A DNA stretch of 64,000 nt from Duganella sp. Root336D2 (GTDB taxonomy: Bacteria; Pseudomonadota; Gammaproteobacteria; Burkholderiales; Burkholderiaceae_D): positions 62,264 to 126,263 of the forward strand of contig NZ_LMDB01000003.1 in NCBI RefSeq assembly GCF_001425005.1, given 5' to 3'. Both the position numbers and the translations under genes were made by a program. Positions 42,981-50,338 of this stretch are shown piece after piece (positions within the stretch are counted from its first letter, which is position 1; each line of letters opens with the position of its first letter). The notes below the pieces were generated by a model. The model did no database searches. It saw nothing but the letters and a program-made list of their open reading frames with translations, and was not told the DNA's origin.

Positions 42981-44351
42981 TTACTGGATCACCCTGTAGC
43001 AAGGCGTGTAAGCCTTGCCCGCCAGCTTCATCCGGCTTTGCGCCACGAAAGACGCCAGCAGCGCATCCATCGGCCCCATGATTTCCTTGTCGCCGTGGAT
43101 CTCGAAGTGGCCATACTTCTCGATGGTGCGAATGCCCTCTTCCTTCACGTTGCCCGCTACCACGCCTGAAAACGCCCGGCGCAGGTTGGCCGCCAGCACG
43201 TGCACCGGCTGGTTCTTGTGCAGGCTCAGGTTGCGCATGTTTTCGTGCGTCGGTGCGAACGGACGCTGGAACTCATCGTCAATCTTCAAAGCCCAGTTGA
43301 AGTAGTAGGCGTCCGAACGCGATTTGCGGTACTCGCGCACCTGCTTCATCCCCTCCTGCATCTCCTGCGCCACCAGCTCCGGATCATCGACGATGATCTT
43401 GTAGCGCTTCTGCGCCTCCGGGCCCAGCGTCAGGCCGATGAACTCATTGATCTGCACGAAGTATTCGCGCGCTGTTTCCGGACCAGTGAAGATCAGCGGG
43501 AACGGAATGTCCGCATTATCCGGATGCAGCAGGATGCCAAGGATATACAGGATCTCCTCCGCCGTACCCGCGCCGCCCGGGAACACGCAGATGCCATGGC
43601 CTACGCGCACGAATGCCTCCAGGCGCTTTTCGATATCCGGCATGATTACCAGGTCGTTCACGATCGGGTTCGGCGATTCGGCGGCGATAATGCCCGGCTC
43701 CGTGATACCCAGGTAGCGCCCACCGGTAAAACGCTGCTTGGCGTGACCAATGGTGGCGCCTTTCATCGGCCCCTTCATCGCGCCCGGGCCGCAGCCGGTG
43801 CAGATATCCAGCCCGCGCAGGCCAAGCTGGTAGCCCACTTCCTTCGAATAGTTGTATTCAGCGCGGTTGATCGAATGGCCGCCCCAGCACACCACCAGGT
43901 TCGGATTGAGCTGCGGCTTCAGTACATTCGCATTGCGCAGGATATGGAATACGGCGTCGGTGATACCCTCACTGCGGGCCAGGTCGAACTTCGGATTCCC
44001 CGTGACTTCGTTGCTGACAAAGACAATATCGCGCAGCACCGCAAACAGGTGCTCGTGGATACCCTTGATCATCTTGCCATCGACGAAAGCGATGGCCGGC
44101 GCACCTTTGATTTCCAGCTTGATCCCGCGCTCGCGCTGCAGGATGTTGATGTCAAACGACTTGAAGCGATCCAGCAATTCCTTTCCATCGTCGATCGTGC
44201 TGCCGCAATTCAGCACCGCCAGGGCGCAGTTGCGGAAGATGTTATAGAGGCCGCCTTTACCCGAGTCGAGCAGTTGGACCACCTCCGCCTTGGACAGGAC
44301 TTCAAGCCTGCCCTCCGGAGCGATGAGAGTATCGACAACGTTGCTGTCCAT
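42981..44351 (-). CDS. ppnN: Nucleotide 5'-monophosphate nucleosidase PpnN
   Basis: 456 residues. LOG-type Rossmann core with CTGCGPGAMKGPMKGA, GRYLGITEPGI and the phosphoribosyl motif FPGGAGTAEEILY. The N- and C-terminal PpnN-specific domains (KGGLYNIFRNCALAVLNCGS at the start; HENMRNLSLHKNQPVH in the tail) are present, so this is the long YgdH form and not the short cytokinin-type LOG. Cleaves purine and pyrimidine monophosphates to base and ribose 5-phosphate; in E. coli it is bound by (p)ppGpp. Confidence 0.93.
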   Translation of the reverse strand: MDSNVVDTLIAPEGRLEVLSKAEVVQLLDSGKGGLYNIFRNCALAVLNCGSTIDDGKELLDRFKSFDINILQRERGIKLEIKGAPAIAFVDGKMIKGIHEHLFAVLRDIVFVSNEVTGNPKFDLARSEGITDAVFHILRNANVLKPQLNPNLVVCWGGHSINRAEYNYSKEVGYQLGLRGLDICTGCGPGAMKGPMKGATIGHAKQRFTGGRYLGITEPGIIAAESPNPIVNDLVIMPDIEKRLEAFVRVGHGICVFPGGAGTAEEILYILGILLHPDNADIPFPLIFTGPETAREYFVQINEFIGLTLGPEAQKRYKIIVDDPELVAQEMQEGMKQVREYRKSRSDAYYFNWALKIDDEFQRPFAPTHENMRNLSLHKNQPVHVLAANLRRAFSGVVAGNVKEEGIRTIEKYGHFEIHGDKEIMGPMDALLASFVAQSRMKLAGKAYTPCYRVIQ

Positions 44352-44473
44352 GATACATAAATCCTTTTATTTAACTTTTGGGGGACTGCACCTTCAATAT
44401 ACGCTCTTGGTATGCCGATTCACAGACGCAAGCTTGGCAAACATACCACAATGCTGCTTTGCAGCACGCGAAT

Positions 44474-44504
44474 TTGCCCTTAACCGTTCGGGGTGGATTA
44501 CAAT
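44474..44504 (+). promoter_or_regulatory. Possible promoter of the POT transporter
   Basis: TTGCCC and TACAAT separated by 19 bases, 30 bases ahead of the ATG. The spacing is long and the match partial. Confidence 0.35.
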
Positions 44505-44533
44505 TCGGCTTTTTTTCGACCAGGAGAAACCGC

Positions 44534-46039
44534 ATGAGCGGTCCTATCACGCAAACCACCGAGGCTAAAATCCCTGAGTTCAGGCAGATCATGGGTCACC
44601 CTGCTCCGCTCTGGATGCTGTTTATGTCCGAATTCTGGGAACGCTTTGCGTTTTACGGGATCCGCTGGGCGCTGGTACTGTACATCGTTTCGCAGTTTTA
44701 CCACGGCGATGCGTCGGGCCAGGCGGCAGCCAACCTGACTTACGGTTCCTACCTGGCGCTGGTGTATGCCGGTGCATTGTTCGGCGGCTATGTCGCCGAC
44801 CGCGTGCTGGGCTACCAGCGTTCCATCCTGGTCGGCGCAAGCTTCATGGCGGCCGGCCTGTTCATGATCGCCATCCCCGACCCGACCATCTTCAAGTTCG
44901 GCCTGGCGACCATCATCGTCGGTAACGGCATGTTCAAGCCGAATATCTCGACCATGGTCGGCAAGCTGTATTCGCTGGACGACACCCGCCGCGATTCCGG
45001 CTTCACCATTTTCTACATGGGCATTAACGTCGGCGGCTTCCTGGCCCCGATCATTACCCAGCTGCTCGCGCAGAAAGTCTTCAACACCGGCGACACGCCG
45101 GCTTACAAGATCGTGTTCATCTCTGCCGGCGTTGGCATGATCATTTCGCTGTTCTGGTTCTACCTGGGCCGCCGTAGCCTGAAAGGCATTGGCGAACCGG
45201 CAGCGGAAGCCAAGAGCCCGATGCGCATCGCTTACGTCTCCCTGGGCGCACTGGTCATGATCCCTGTCGTGTACAGCCTGCTGGCACTGGGCGCAGAAAA
45301 ACTGCAAGGCGTGCTGTCGGTGCTGTTCCTGATCCTGGTGGTGATGCTGATCGTCGAAGGCGTGCGCAACGGCCCTGTGGCCCGCGACAAGACCATCGCC
45401 ATGATGGTGATCTTCGCCTTCAACATCATGTTCTGGTGCTTCTTCGAACAGGCAGGTTCCTCCTTCACCTTCCTGGCCGACCAGATCGTGAACCGCGAAC
45501 TGGGCTTCATGACCTTCCCGGTTGCCTGGTTCCAGTCGGTCAACTCGCTGGCCATCATCTTCTTCGCACCGGTTGTGGCAGCAATCTGGGTCTGGATGGG
45601 CAAGCGCGGCCAGAACCCATCGATCCCGCGCAAGTTCGCGCTGGGCATTATCGGCAACGGCCTGGCCTTCGGCCTGCTGATGTACGCGCTGACCCACCTG
45701 GTCGACGACAAGAAAATGATCCCGTTCTGGACCCTGTTCATGGTCTACGTGATCCAGTCCATCGGTGAGCTGTGCCTGTCCCCGATCGGCCTGTCGATGG
45801 TGACCAAGCTGGCCCCGACCCGCCTGGTTGGCATGGGCATGGGCGGCTGGTTCCTGTCCACCGGCATCGGCAACAACCTGTCCGGCATCGTCGCCTCGAT
45901 GATGTCCGGCGAGCACGGCATGACCGTTGAATCGGCGCTGACCGGCTACACCCAGGGCTTCTGGATCCTGATCGGCGGCGGCGTGCTGCTGTTCATCCTC
46001 GCCCCGTTCATCCAGAAACTGATGCACGGCGTGAAATAA
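44534..46039 (+). CDS. Proton-coupled peptide transporter, POT/PTR family
   Basis: 501 residues, about 14 membrane segments. EFWERFAFYGIRW carries the ExxERF proton/peptide motif of helix 1, and FYMGINVGGFLAPI and FWCFFEQAGSSFTFLAD match later family signatures. Imports di- and tripeptides with protons at the inner membrane. AGGAG before the ATG fixes the start. Monocistronic, followed by two terminator hairpins, the second split by an IS. Confidence 0.93.
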   Translation: MSGPITQTTEAKIPEFRQIMGHPAPLWMLFMSEFWERFAFYGIRWALVLYIVSQFYHGDASGQAAANLTYGSYLALVYAGALFGGYVADRVLGYQRSILVGASFMAAGLFMIAIPDPTIFKFGLATIIVGNGMFKPNISTMVGKLYSLDDTRRDSGFTIFYMGINVGGFLAPIITQLLAQKVFNTGDTPAYKIVFISAGVGMIISLFWFYLGRRSLKGIGEPAAEAKSPMRIAYVSLGALVMIPVVYSLLALGAEKLQGVLSVLFLILVVMLIVEGVRNGPVARDKTIAMMVIFAFNIMFWCFFEQAGSSFTFLADQIVNRELGFMTFPVAWFQSVNSLAIIFFAPVVAAIWVWMGKRGQNPSIPRKFALGIIGNGLAFGLLMYALTHLVDDKKMIPFWTLFMVYVIQSIGELCLSPIGLSMVTKLAPTRLVGMGMGGWFLSTGIGNNLSGIVASMMSGEHGMTVESALTGYTQGFWILIGGGVLLFILAPFIQKLMHGVK

Positions 46040-46064
46040 AAAAATGGGGTACGCCCCCATTTTT
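46040..46064 (+). terminator. Intrinsic terminator after the POT gene
   Basis: AAAATGGGG, loop TACGC plus one C, CCCCATTTTT. Stem of about nine pairs with a T tract on the plus strand; the A tract makes it usable in both directions. Confidence 0.85.
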
Positions 46065-46089
46065 CAAGCAAAAAAAAGGCAGCTTCGGC

Positions 46090-46110
46090 TGTAATGCCGT
46101 TCAGTTAAGA
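46090..46110 (+). repeat. IS left inverted repeat
   Basis: 21 bases from TGTAATGCC, perfect complement of the right end. The inner 18 bases are also the first arm of the internal hairpin at 46093-46122. Confidence 0.93.
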
Positions 46111-46125
46111 CTGAACGGCATTTTT
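46093..46125 (+). terminator. Terminator-like hairpin inside the IS left end
   Basis: AATGCCGTTCAG, loop TTAAGA, CTGAACGGCATT, then TTT. A 12-base perfect stem followed by T residues, between the left end and the transposase start. It would block transcription entering from the POT gene and so limit unwanted transposase expression. Confidence 0.75.
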
Positions 46126-46172
46126 CTTTCTGGATGTTGTAAACGTTGATCGGGGCTGTTAACCTGCGTCAC

Positions 46173-47501
46173 ATGCTTGATGACGCACTCCATTTTCTCG
46201 TGCAAGCCCAGGAATGCCCGGACTGGGCGCGACTAGGTCAGCATTTGCCCTGCGAGTGGGTCGAGCAAGCGGTCGCGTACACTGGCAAAGCAAGCATCCG
46301 TCAACGCCGCCTGCCGGCTGAGCAGGTAGTGTGGCTGGTAGTTGCACTTGCGCTGTATCGTCATCAGTCCATCAGCGAAGTGGTGGATGATCTGGACCTG
46401 GCATTGCCGGATGCGCAGGTGCCCTTTGTAAGCAAGAGTGCGGTCGCGCAAGCACGGCAACGCCTTGGTGCTGAACCCTTGCGGGCGTTATTCGAGATAT
46501 CGGCTAAAGCTTGGTCGGAACAAGACGGTAAGCAATATTTATTCAAGGGGCTGAGCCTGTTTGCGATGGACGGCACGACTTTGAAGACGGCCGATACGCC
46601 AGAACATCGCAAGCATTTTGGCTATCACGTTTCTCCCAGCGGGCGAATCTCCAGCTATCCGCAGGTGCGGGGTGTGACTTTAACTGCCGTGCCGACGCAC
46701 CTGATCCGCGATGCGAGGTTCGGCCCTTATGGAATCAACGAAATGCTCTATGCTAAAGAGCTGCTCACATCGATTCCTGATGACTCGCTCACTGTTTTTG
46801 ACAAGGGCTTTCTGTCGGCTGAGATTCTTTGCGGCCTGGCTAATGGTGGAACCAACCGCCACTTCATCATTCCCGCGAAGGCCAATACCAAATGGGAAAT
46901 GGTCTGTGGCACACCGGACGACGGCATCATCGAGATGCGCGTATCGCCCCAAGCACGCAAGAAATGTCCGGCTCTTCCCAAAGCATGGCGCGCTCGCGCC
47001 ATCACAGTCATCGACCAGAGCGCACGCAAATACGTACTACTGACATCACTGTCCGATATCAAGCGCTATGCGGCTAAGGACATCGCCGCCTGTTACGCGA
47101 ACCGCTGGCAAATCGAGACCAGCTACCGTGAACTCAAACAGACAATGATGGGCATGGCATTGACTCTGCGCAGCCGTACTGTGGAACGCGTCTACCAGGA
47201 AATCTGGGGCACACTGACCGCCTACAATCTCATACGTCTGGAAATAGCCAAGGCAGCGCTGGCAGTGAAATGCGCGCCGATAGAAATCAGCTTCATCCGT
47301 GCATTCCACACCATTCAATACGAACTGCACTGGGCTGCTGTGACCCGCGCGCAGGGCAAACTTCCTGCACTGATGCAACGCCTTCGCCAGCGATTGGTCA
47401 TGCTCCCAAATGAAGGACGGCCCGGTCGAAAAATCGACCGGGCCGTCAAAGCCCTGCCTCAGCGATATGTCGTTCGATACCTGAAAAAGGATCTTAACTG
47501 A
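46173..47501 (+). CDS. IS4-family transposase
   Basis: 442 residues from MLDDALHFLVQ (an in-frame TTG nine codons upstream is an alternative). DDE residues: Asp in LFAMDGTTLKT, Asp in LTVFDKGFLSAE and Glu in NRWQIETSYRELKQT, the YREK-type signature of the IS4 family. The N-terminal helical domain (EWVEQAVAYTGKASIRQR) matches the usual IS4 N-terminal domain. Cut-and-paste transposition. Codon choice and A+T content are somewhat higher than in the neighbours, consistent with transfer. Confidence 0.92.
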   Translation: MLDDALHFLVQAQECPDWARLGQHLPCEWVEQAVAYTGKASIRQRRLPAEQVVWLVVALALYRHQSISEVVDDLDLALPDAQVPFVSKSAVAQARQRLGAEPLRALFEISAKAWSEQDGKQYLFKGLSLFAMDGTTLKTADTPEHRKHFGYHVSPSGRISSYPQVRGVTLTAVPTHLIRDARFGPYGINEMLYAKELLTSIPDDSLTVFDKGFLSAEILCGLANGGTNRHFIIPAKANTKWEMVCGTPDDGIIEMRVSPQARKKCPALPKAWRARAITVIDQSARKYVLLTSLSDIKRYAAKDIAACYANRWQIETSYRELKQTMMGMALTLRSRTVERVYQEIWGTLTAYNLIRLEIAKAALAVKCAPIEISFIRAFHTIQYELHWAAVTRAQGKLPALMQRLRQRLVMLPNEGRPGRKIDRAVKALPQRYVVRYLKKDLN

Positions 47502-47512
47502 ACGGCATTACA
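47492..47512 (-). repeat. IS right inverted repeat
   Basis: Perfect 21-base complement of the left end; includes the transposase stop codon (TGA at 47499-47501). Confidence 0.93.
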
Positions 47513-47530
47513 GCTTCGGCTGCCTTTTTT

Positions 47531-49042
47531 TCAGTTTGCTGCAAGCCAGGCGTCGAGCCTGGCTTCGGCTCCGGCAGGCAAATGCAGTCCGAGCTTGGAG
47601 CGGCGCCACAGGATGTCGGCCGCAGTGACAGCCCATTCCTTGCGGCGCAGGTAGTTCACTTCCGCCGCGTACACGCCAGGCAGGATCTCTTCCCCCATGT
47701 CGGCCAACGATGCGCAGCCTTCGAGCAGCGTATGAACGCGCGTGCCGTAGGCACGCACATAGCGCTTCACCAGTTCCTGCGGCAGCCAGTCGTACTTGAC
47801 CTGCACTGCGGCGGCCCAGGTGCAAAATTCCAGCACCGAACGGTTCTGCGGCATGGCGCCGAACAGGTCGCCGCCCGGCAGGCAGGCCATTTCGGTCCAG
47901 CCTTTTTCCGGCCGGCCGAGCGTCTTGCACAGGATGTCCGTTGCGTCTTCGGCCAGCTTGCGGAAGGTCGTGATCTTGCCGCCGAAGATATTCAACAGCG
48001 GCGCCCCTTCCTTGTCGAGTTCCAGGAAATAATCCCGCGTAACAGCTTTGGCATCGGCCGCTGCGTCTTCCAGCAATGGACGCACGCCGGCGTAGGTCCA
48101 CACCACGTCGGCCGGGCGCACCGGCTCGCGGAAGTACTCGCTGGCCAAGTCGCACAGGTAGCGGATTTCGCTTTCTTCAATCGTTACACGCTGCGGATCG
48201 CCCTTGTATTCGAGGTCGGTGGTGCCGATCAGCGTGAAGTCGCGTTCATACGGGATGGCGAACACAATGCGCCCATCCCTGTTCTGGAAAATATAGGCCT
48301 GGTCATGCTCGAAGATGCGGCGCACCACGATATGGCTGCCTTTCACCAGGCGCAGGTTGCGCGACTGCTGCTTGCCCCCTGCCGACTGGATAAAGGACTG
48401 CGCCCAGGGCCCTGCCGCGTTCACTACGGCCCGCGTGGTGATGCGTTTTTCCGTACCGTCAGCCTTGCGCAGCGTGGCTACCCAATGGTCGGCATGGCGC
48501 TCGACGCCGACGCAGCTGGTGCGGGTCAGGATGCAGGCCCCTTTGGCGCAAGCGTCCATCGCGTTCAGGACCACCAGCCGGGCATCGTCAACCCAGCCAT
48601 CGGAGTACTCAAAACCGGCACTGAAGGACTCTTTCAACGGCCGTCCCGCCGGATGGCAACGCAGGTTGATGCCGCGCGAACCCGGCAGCAGCTCGCGCTT
48701 GGCCAGCATGTCGTAGAGGAAAAGGCCGGCGCGAATCAGCAGCGCCGGGCGCTGGCCGGCGTCGTGCGGCATCACGAAGCGCAACGGCCACATGATGTGG
48801 GGCGCACTGCGCAACAGCACTTCGCGTTCCGCCAGCGCTTTGCGCACCAGCCGGAATTCATAGTATTCCAGGTAGCGCAGGCCGCCGTGGATCAATTTGG
48901 TGGAGGCGGACGAAGTGTGTGACGCCAGGTCATCCTTTTCGCACAGGACGACGCACAGCCCGCGGCCCGCCGCGTCGCGCGCGATGCCCGCCCCATTGAT
49001 CCCGCCGCCTACTACCAGTACATCGCAATCTACGTCCGCCAT
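47531..49042 (-). CDS. glpD: Aerobic glycerol-3-phosphate dehydrogenase
   Basis: 503 residues, family length. FAD-binding DVLVVGGGINGAGIARDAAG at the start, SSASTKLIHGGLRYLEYYEF, and a C-terminal DAO_C domain. Oxidises sn-glycerol 3-phosphate to dihydroxyacetone phosphate at the inner membrane and passes electrons to ubiquinone. No glpK, glpF or glpR in the window. The stop codon abuts the right arm of the IS-split terminator, so glpD mRNA may now run into the IS antisense strand. Confidence 0.94.
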   Translation of the reverse strand: MADVDCDVLVVGGGINGAGIARDAAGRGLCVVLCEKDDLASHTSSASTKLIHGGLRYLEYYEFRLVRKALAEREVLLRSAPHIMWPLRFVMPHDAGQRPALLIRAGLFLYDMLAKRELLPGSRGINLRCHPAGRPLKESFSAGFEYSDGWVDDARLVVLNAMDACAKGACILTRTSCVGVERHADHWVATLRKADGTEKRITTRAVVNAAGPWAQSFIQSAGGKQQSRNLRLVKGSHIVVRRIFEHDQAYIFQNRDGRIVFAIPYERDFTLIGTTDLEYKGDPQRVTIEESEIRYLCDLASEYFREPVRPADVVWTYAGVRPLLEDAAADAKAVTRDYFLELDKEGAPLLNIFGGKITTFRKLAEDATDILCKTLGRPEKGWTEMACLPGGDLFGAMPQNRSVLEFCTWAAAVQVKYDWLPQELVKRYVRAYGTRVHTLLEGCASLADMGEEILPGVYAAEVNYLRRKEWAVTAADILWRRSKLGLHLPAGAEARLDAWLAAN

Positions 49043-49053
49043 CCGTTCCCCGG

Positions 49054-50325
49054 CTACTGTTTATAAACTACGCCTTCTTTCATCACGAATCCTACCTTCT
49101 GCAGCAGCGTGATGTCTTTCAATGGATCGCCCGCCACCGCCACGATGTCGGCCGCAAAGCCCGGCTCCAGCGAACCGAGGCGGCTCGACTGGCCCAGCAG
49201 CGATGCGGCGCTGAGCGTGGCGGAGCGGATTGCTTCCAGTGCAGGCATGCCGGCTTCCACCATATAGGCGAATTCCCTGGCATTCTCGCCGTGCGGGAAA
49301 ACACCGGCATCGGTGCCAAAAGCGATCTTTACGCCGGCCTTGTAGGCGCGTGCAAACGTGCCCTGGATTTGCGGCCCGATGGCGGCCGCTTTCGGACGCA
49401 CCAGGGGCGAATAGTAATTCGGTTCCCTGGCCTTGTCGGCGACGTAGCGGCCGGCGCTGATGGTCGGCACGTACCAGCCGCCGGTTTTCCTGAACAGGGT
49501 AATGGCCTCGTCGTCCATGAAGGTACCGTGTTCGATCGAATCCACGCCTGCCTTCAGGGCGCGCTTCATGCCTTCCGCGCCGTGCGCGTGTGCAGCGACC
49601 TTGAACCCGTAATCCCTGGCTGCGGCGATCAGCGCCTTCAGTTCGGCGTCGTCGAACTGCGAATTCATGCCGCTGCTGGCCTGGCTCAGGACGCCGCCGG
49701 TGGCGCTGATCTTGATCACGTCGGCGCCCTCCTGGTAGCGGGCGCGCACAGCCTGGCGCGCTTCGTCGGGGCTGTTGACCACGCCCTCGTCCGGGCCCGG
49801 CGCGCCGTGCAGGTGGCGCAATTCGCGCGACTGGCCGTTGCTTGGGTCGCCATGCCCGCCGGTAGTGGCAATCGCTTTGCCGGCTGTGAACATGCGCGGG
49901 CCGGGAATGGCGCCGGTGTTGATGGCGCGCTTCATGGCGATATTCAAGCCTTCATTGGCGCCCAGGTCGCGCACCGTGGTGAAGCCGGCCTTGAGCGTGC
50001 GTTCCGCAAAGGCGACCGAATCGTAGGCCCGGTCGATGGCATCCAGCGTCATCTGGCCGCGCAGGGCCTCGACCTGCGGCTGGGTCTGGCCGGTCAGGTG
50101 CACGTGCATGTCGATAAAGCCTGGCATGCAGGACATGGAGCCCAGGTCGACGTCGCCCTTGCCCTTGGTCGGTTCGATCGCCTTCACGGAGCCATTCTCG
50201 ATATGGACCGTGACATTCTCGCGCCATACGCCTGCCTTGACGTCCAGCAGCCGGCCGCAATCAACCGTCATGGCATTCGCCGCCCCCATCGTCAGCAACA
50301 GGCCCGCCGCACCCAGTTTCCTCAT
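49054..50325 (-). CDS. Exported amidohydrolase, prolidase/imidazolonepropionase-like
   Basis: 423 residues with signal peptide MRKLGAAGLLLTMGAANA. Amidohydrolase core: PGFIDMHVHLTGQ, a carboxylated-Lys region VIKISATGG, VAAHAHGAEGMKRALKAG, SIEHGTFMDDE and FGTDAGVFPHGENAREF. Relatives in this branch are dipeptidases acting on Xaa-Pro or Xaa-Arg/Lys dipeptides. The adjacent oligopeptide transporter (13 bases away) supports a peptide-use role. It probably acts in the periplasm. Confidence 0.82.
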   Translation of the reverse strand: MRKLGAAGLLLTMGAANAMTVDCGRLLDVKAGVWRENVTVHIENGSVKAIEPTKGKGDVDLGSMSCMPGFIDMHVHLTGQTQPQVEALRGQMTLDAIDRAYDSVAFAERTLKAGFTTVRDLGANEGLNIAMKRAINTGAIPGPRMFTAGKAIATTGGHGDPSNGQSRELRHLHGAPGPDEGVVNSPDEARQAVRARYQEGADVIKISATGGVLSQASSGMNSQFDDAELKALIAAARDYGFKVAAHAHGAEGMKRALKAGVDSIEHGTFMDDEAITLFRKTGGWYVPTISAGRYVADKAREPNYYSPLVRPKAAAIGPQIQGTFARAYKAGVKIAFGTDAGVFPHGENAREFAYMVEAGMPALEAIRSATLSAASLLGQSSRLGSLEPGFAADIVAVAGDPLKDITLLQKVGFVMKEGVVYKQ

Positions 50326-50338
50326 CGTCCAATCCCCT

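Larger units (their letters stand above)
46090..47512 (+). mobile_element. IS4-type insertion sequence, 1423 bp, complete
   Basis: Bounded by perfect 21-base inverted repeats that begin TGTAATGCC and flanked by an 8-base direct duplication (GCTTCGGC at 46082-46089 and 47513-47520). It holds one intact transposase gene whose stop codon lies inside the right repeat. Perfect ends, perfect duplication and an open reading frame suggest a recent, potentially active insertion. The IS4 label rests on the transposase; the subgroup is not certain. Confidence 0.93.
46070..47531. terminator. Terminator hairpin split by the IS element
   Basis: The left arm (A tract, GGCAGC) ends in the target duplication at 46082-46089, and the right arm (GCTGCC, T tract) resumes at 47519. 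Removing the IS and one duplicate restores a stem of GGCAGC/GCTGCC extended by A and T tracts with a TTCG loop. It would have served both the POT gene and the glpD gene on the other strand. Confidence 0.85.
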
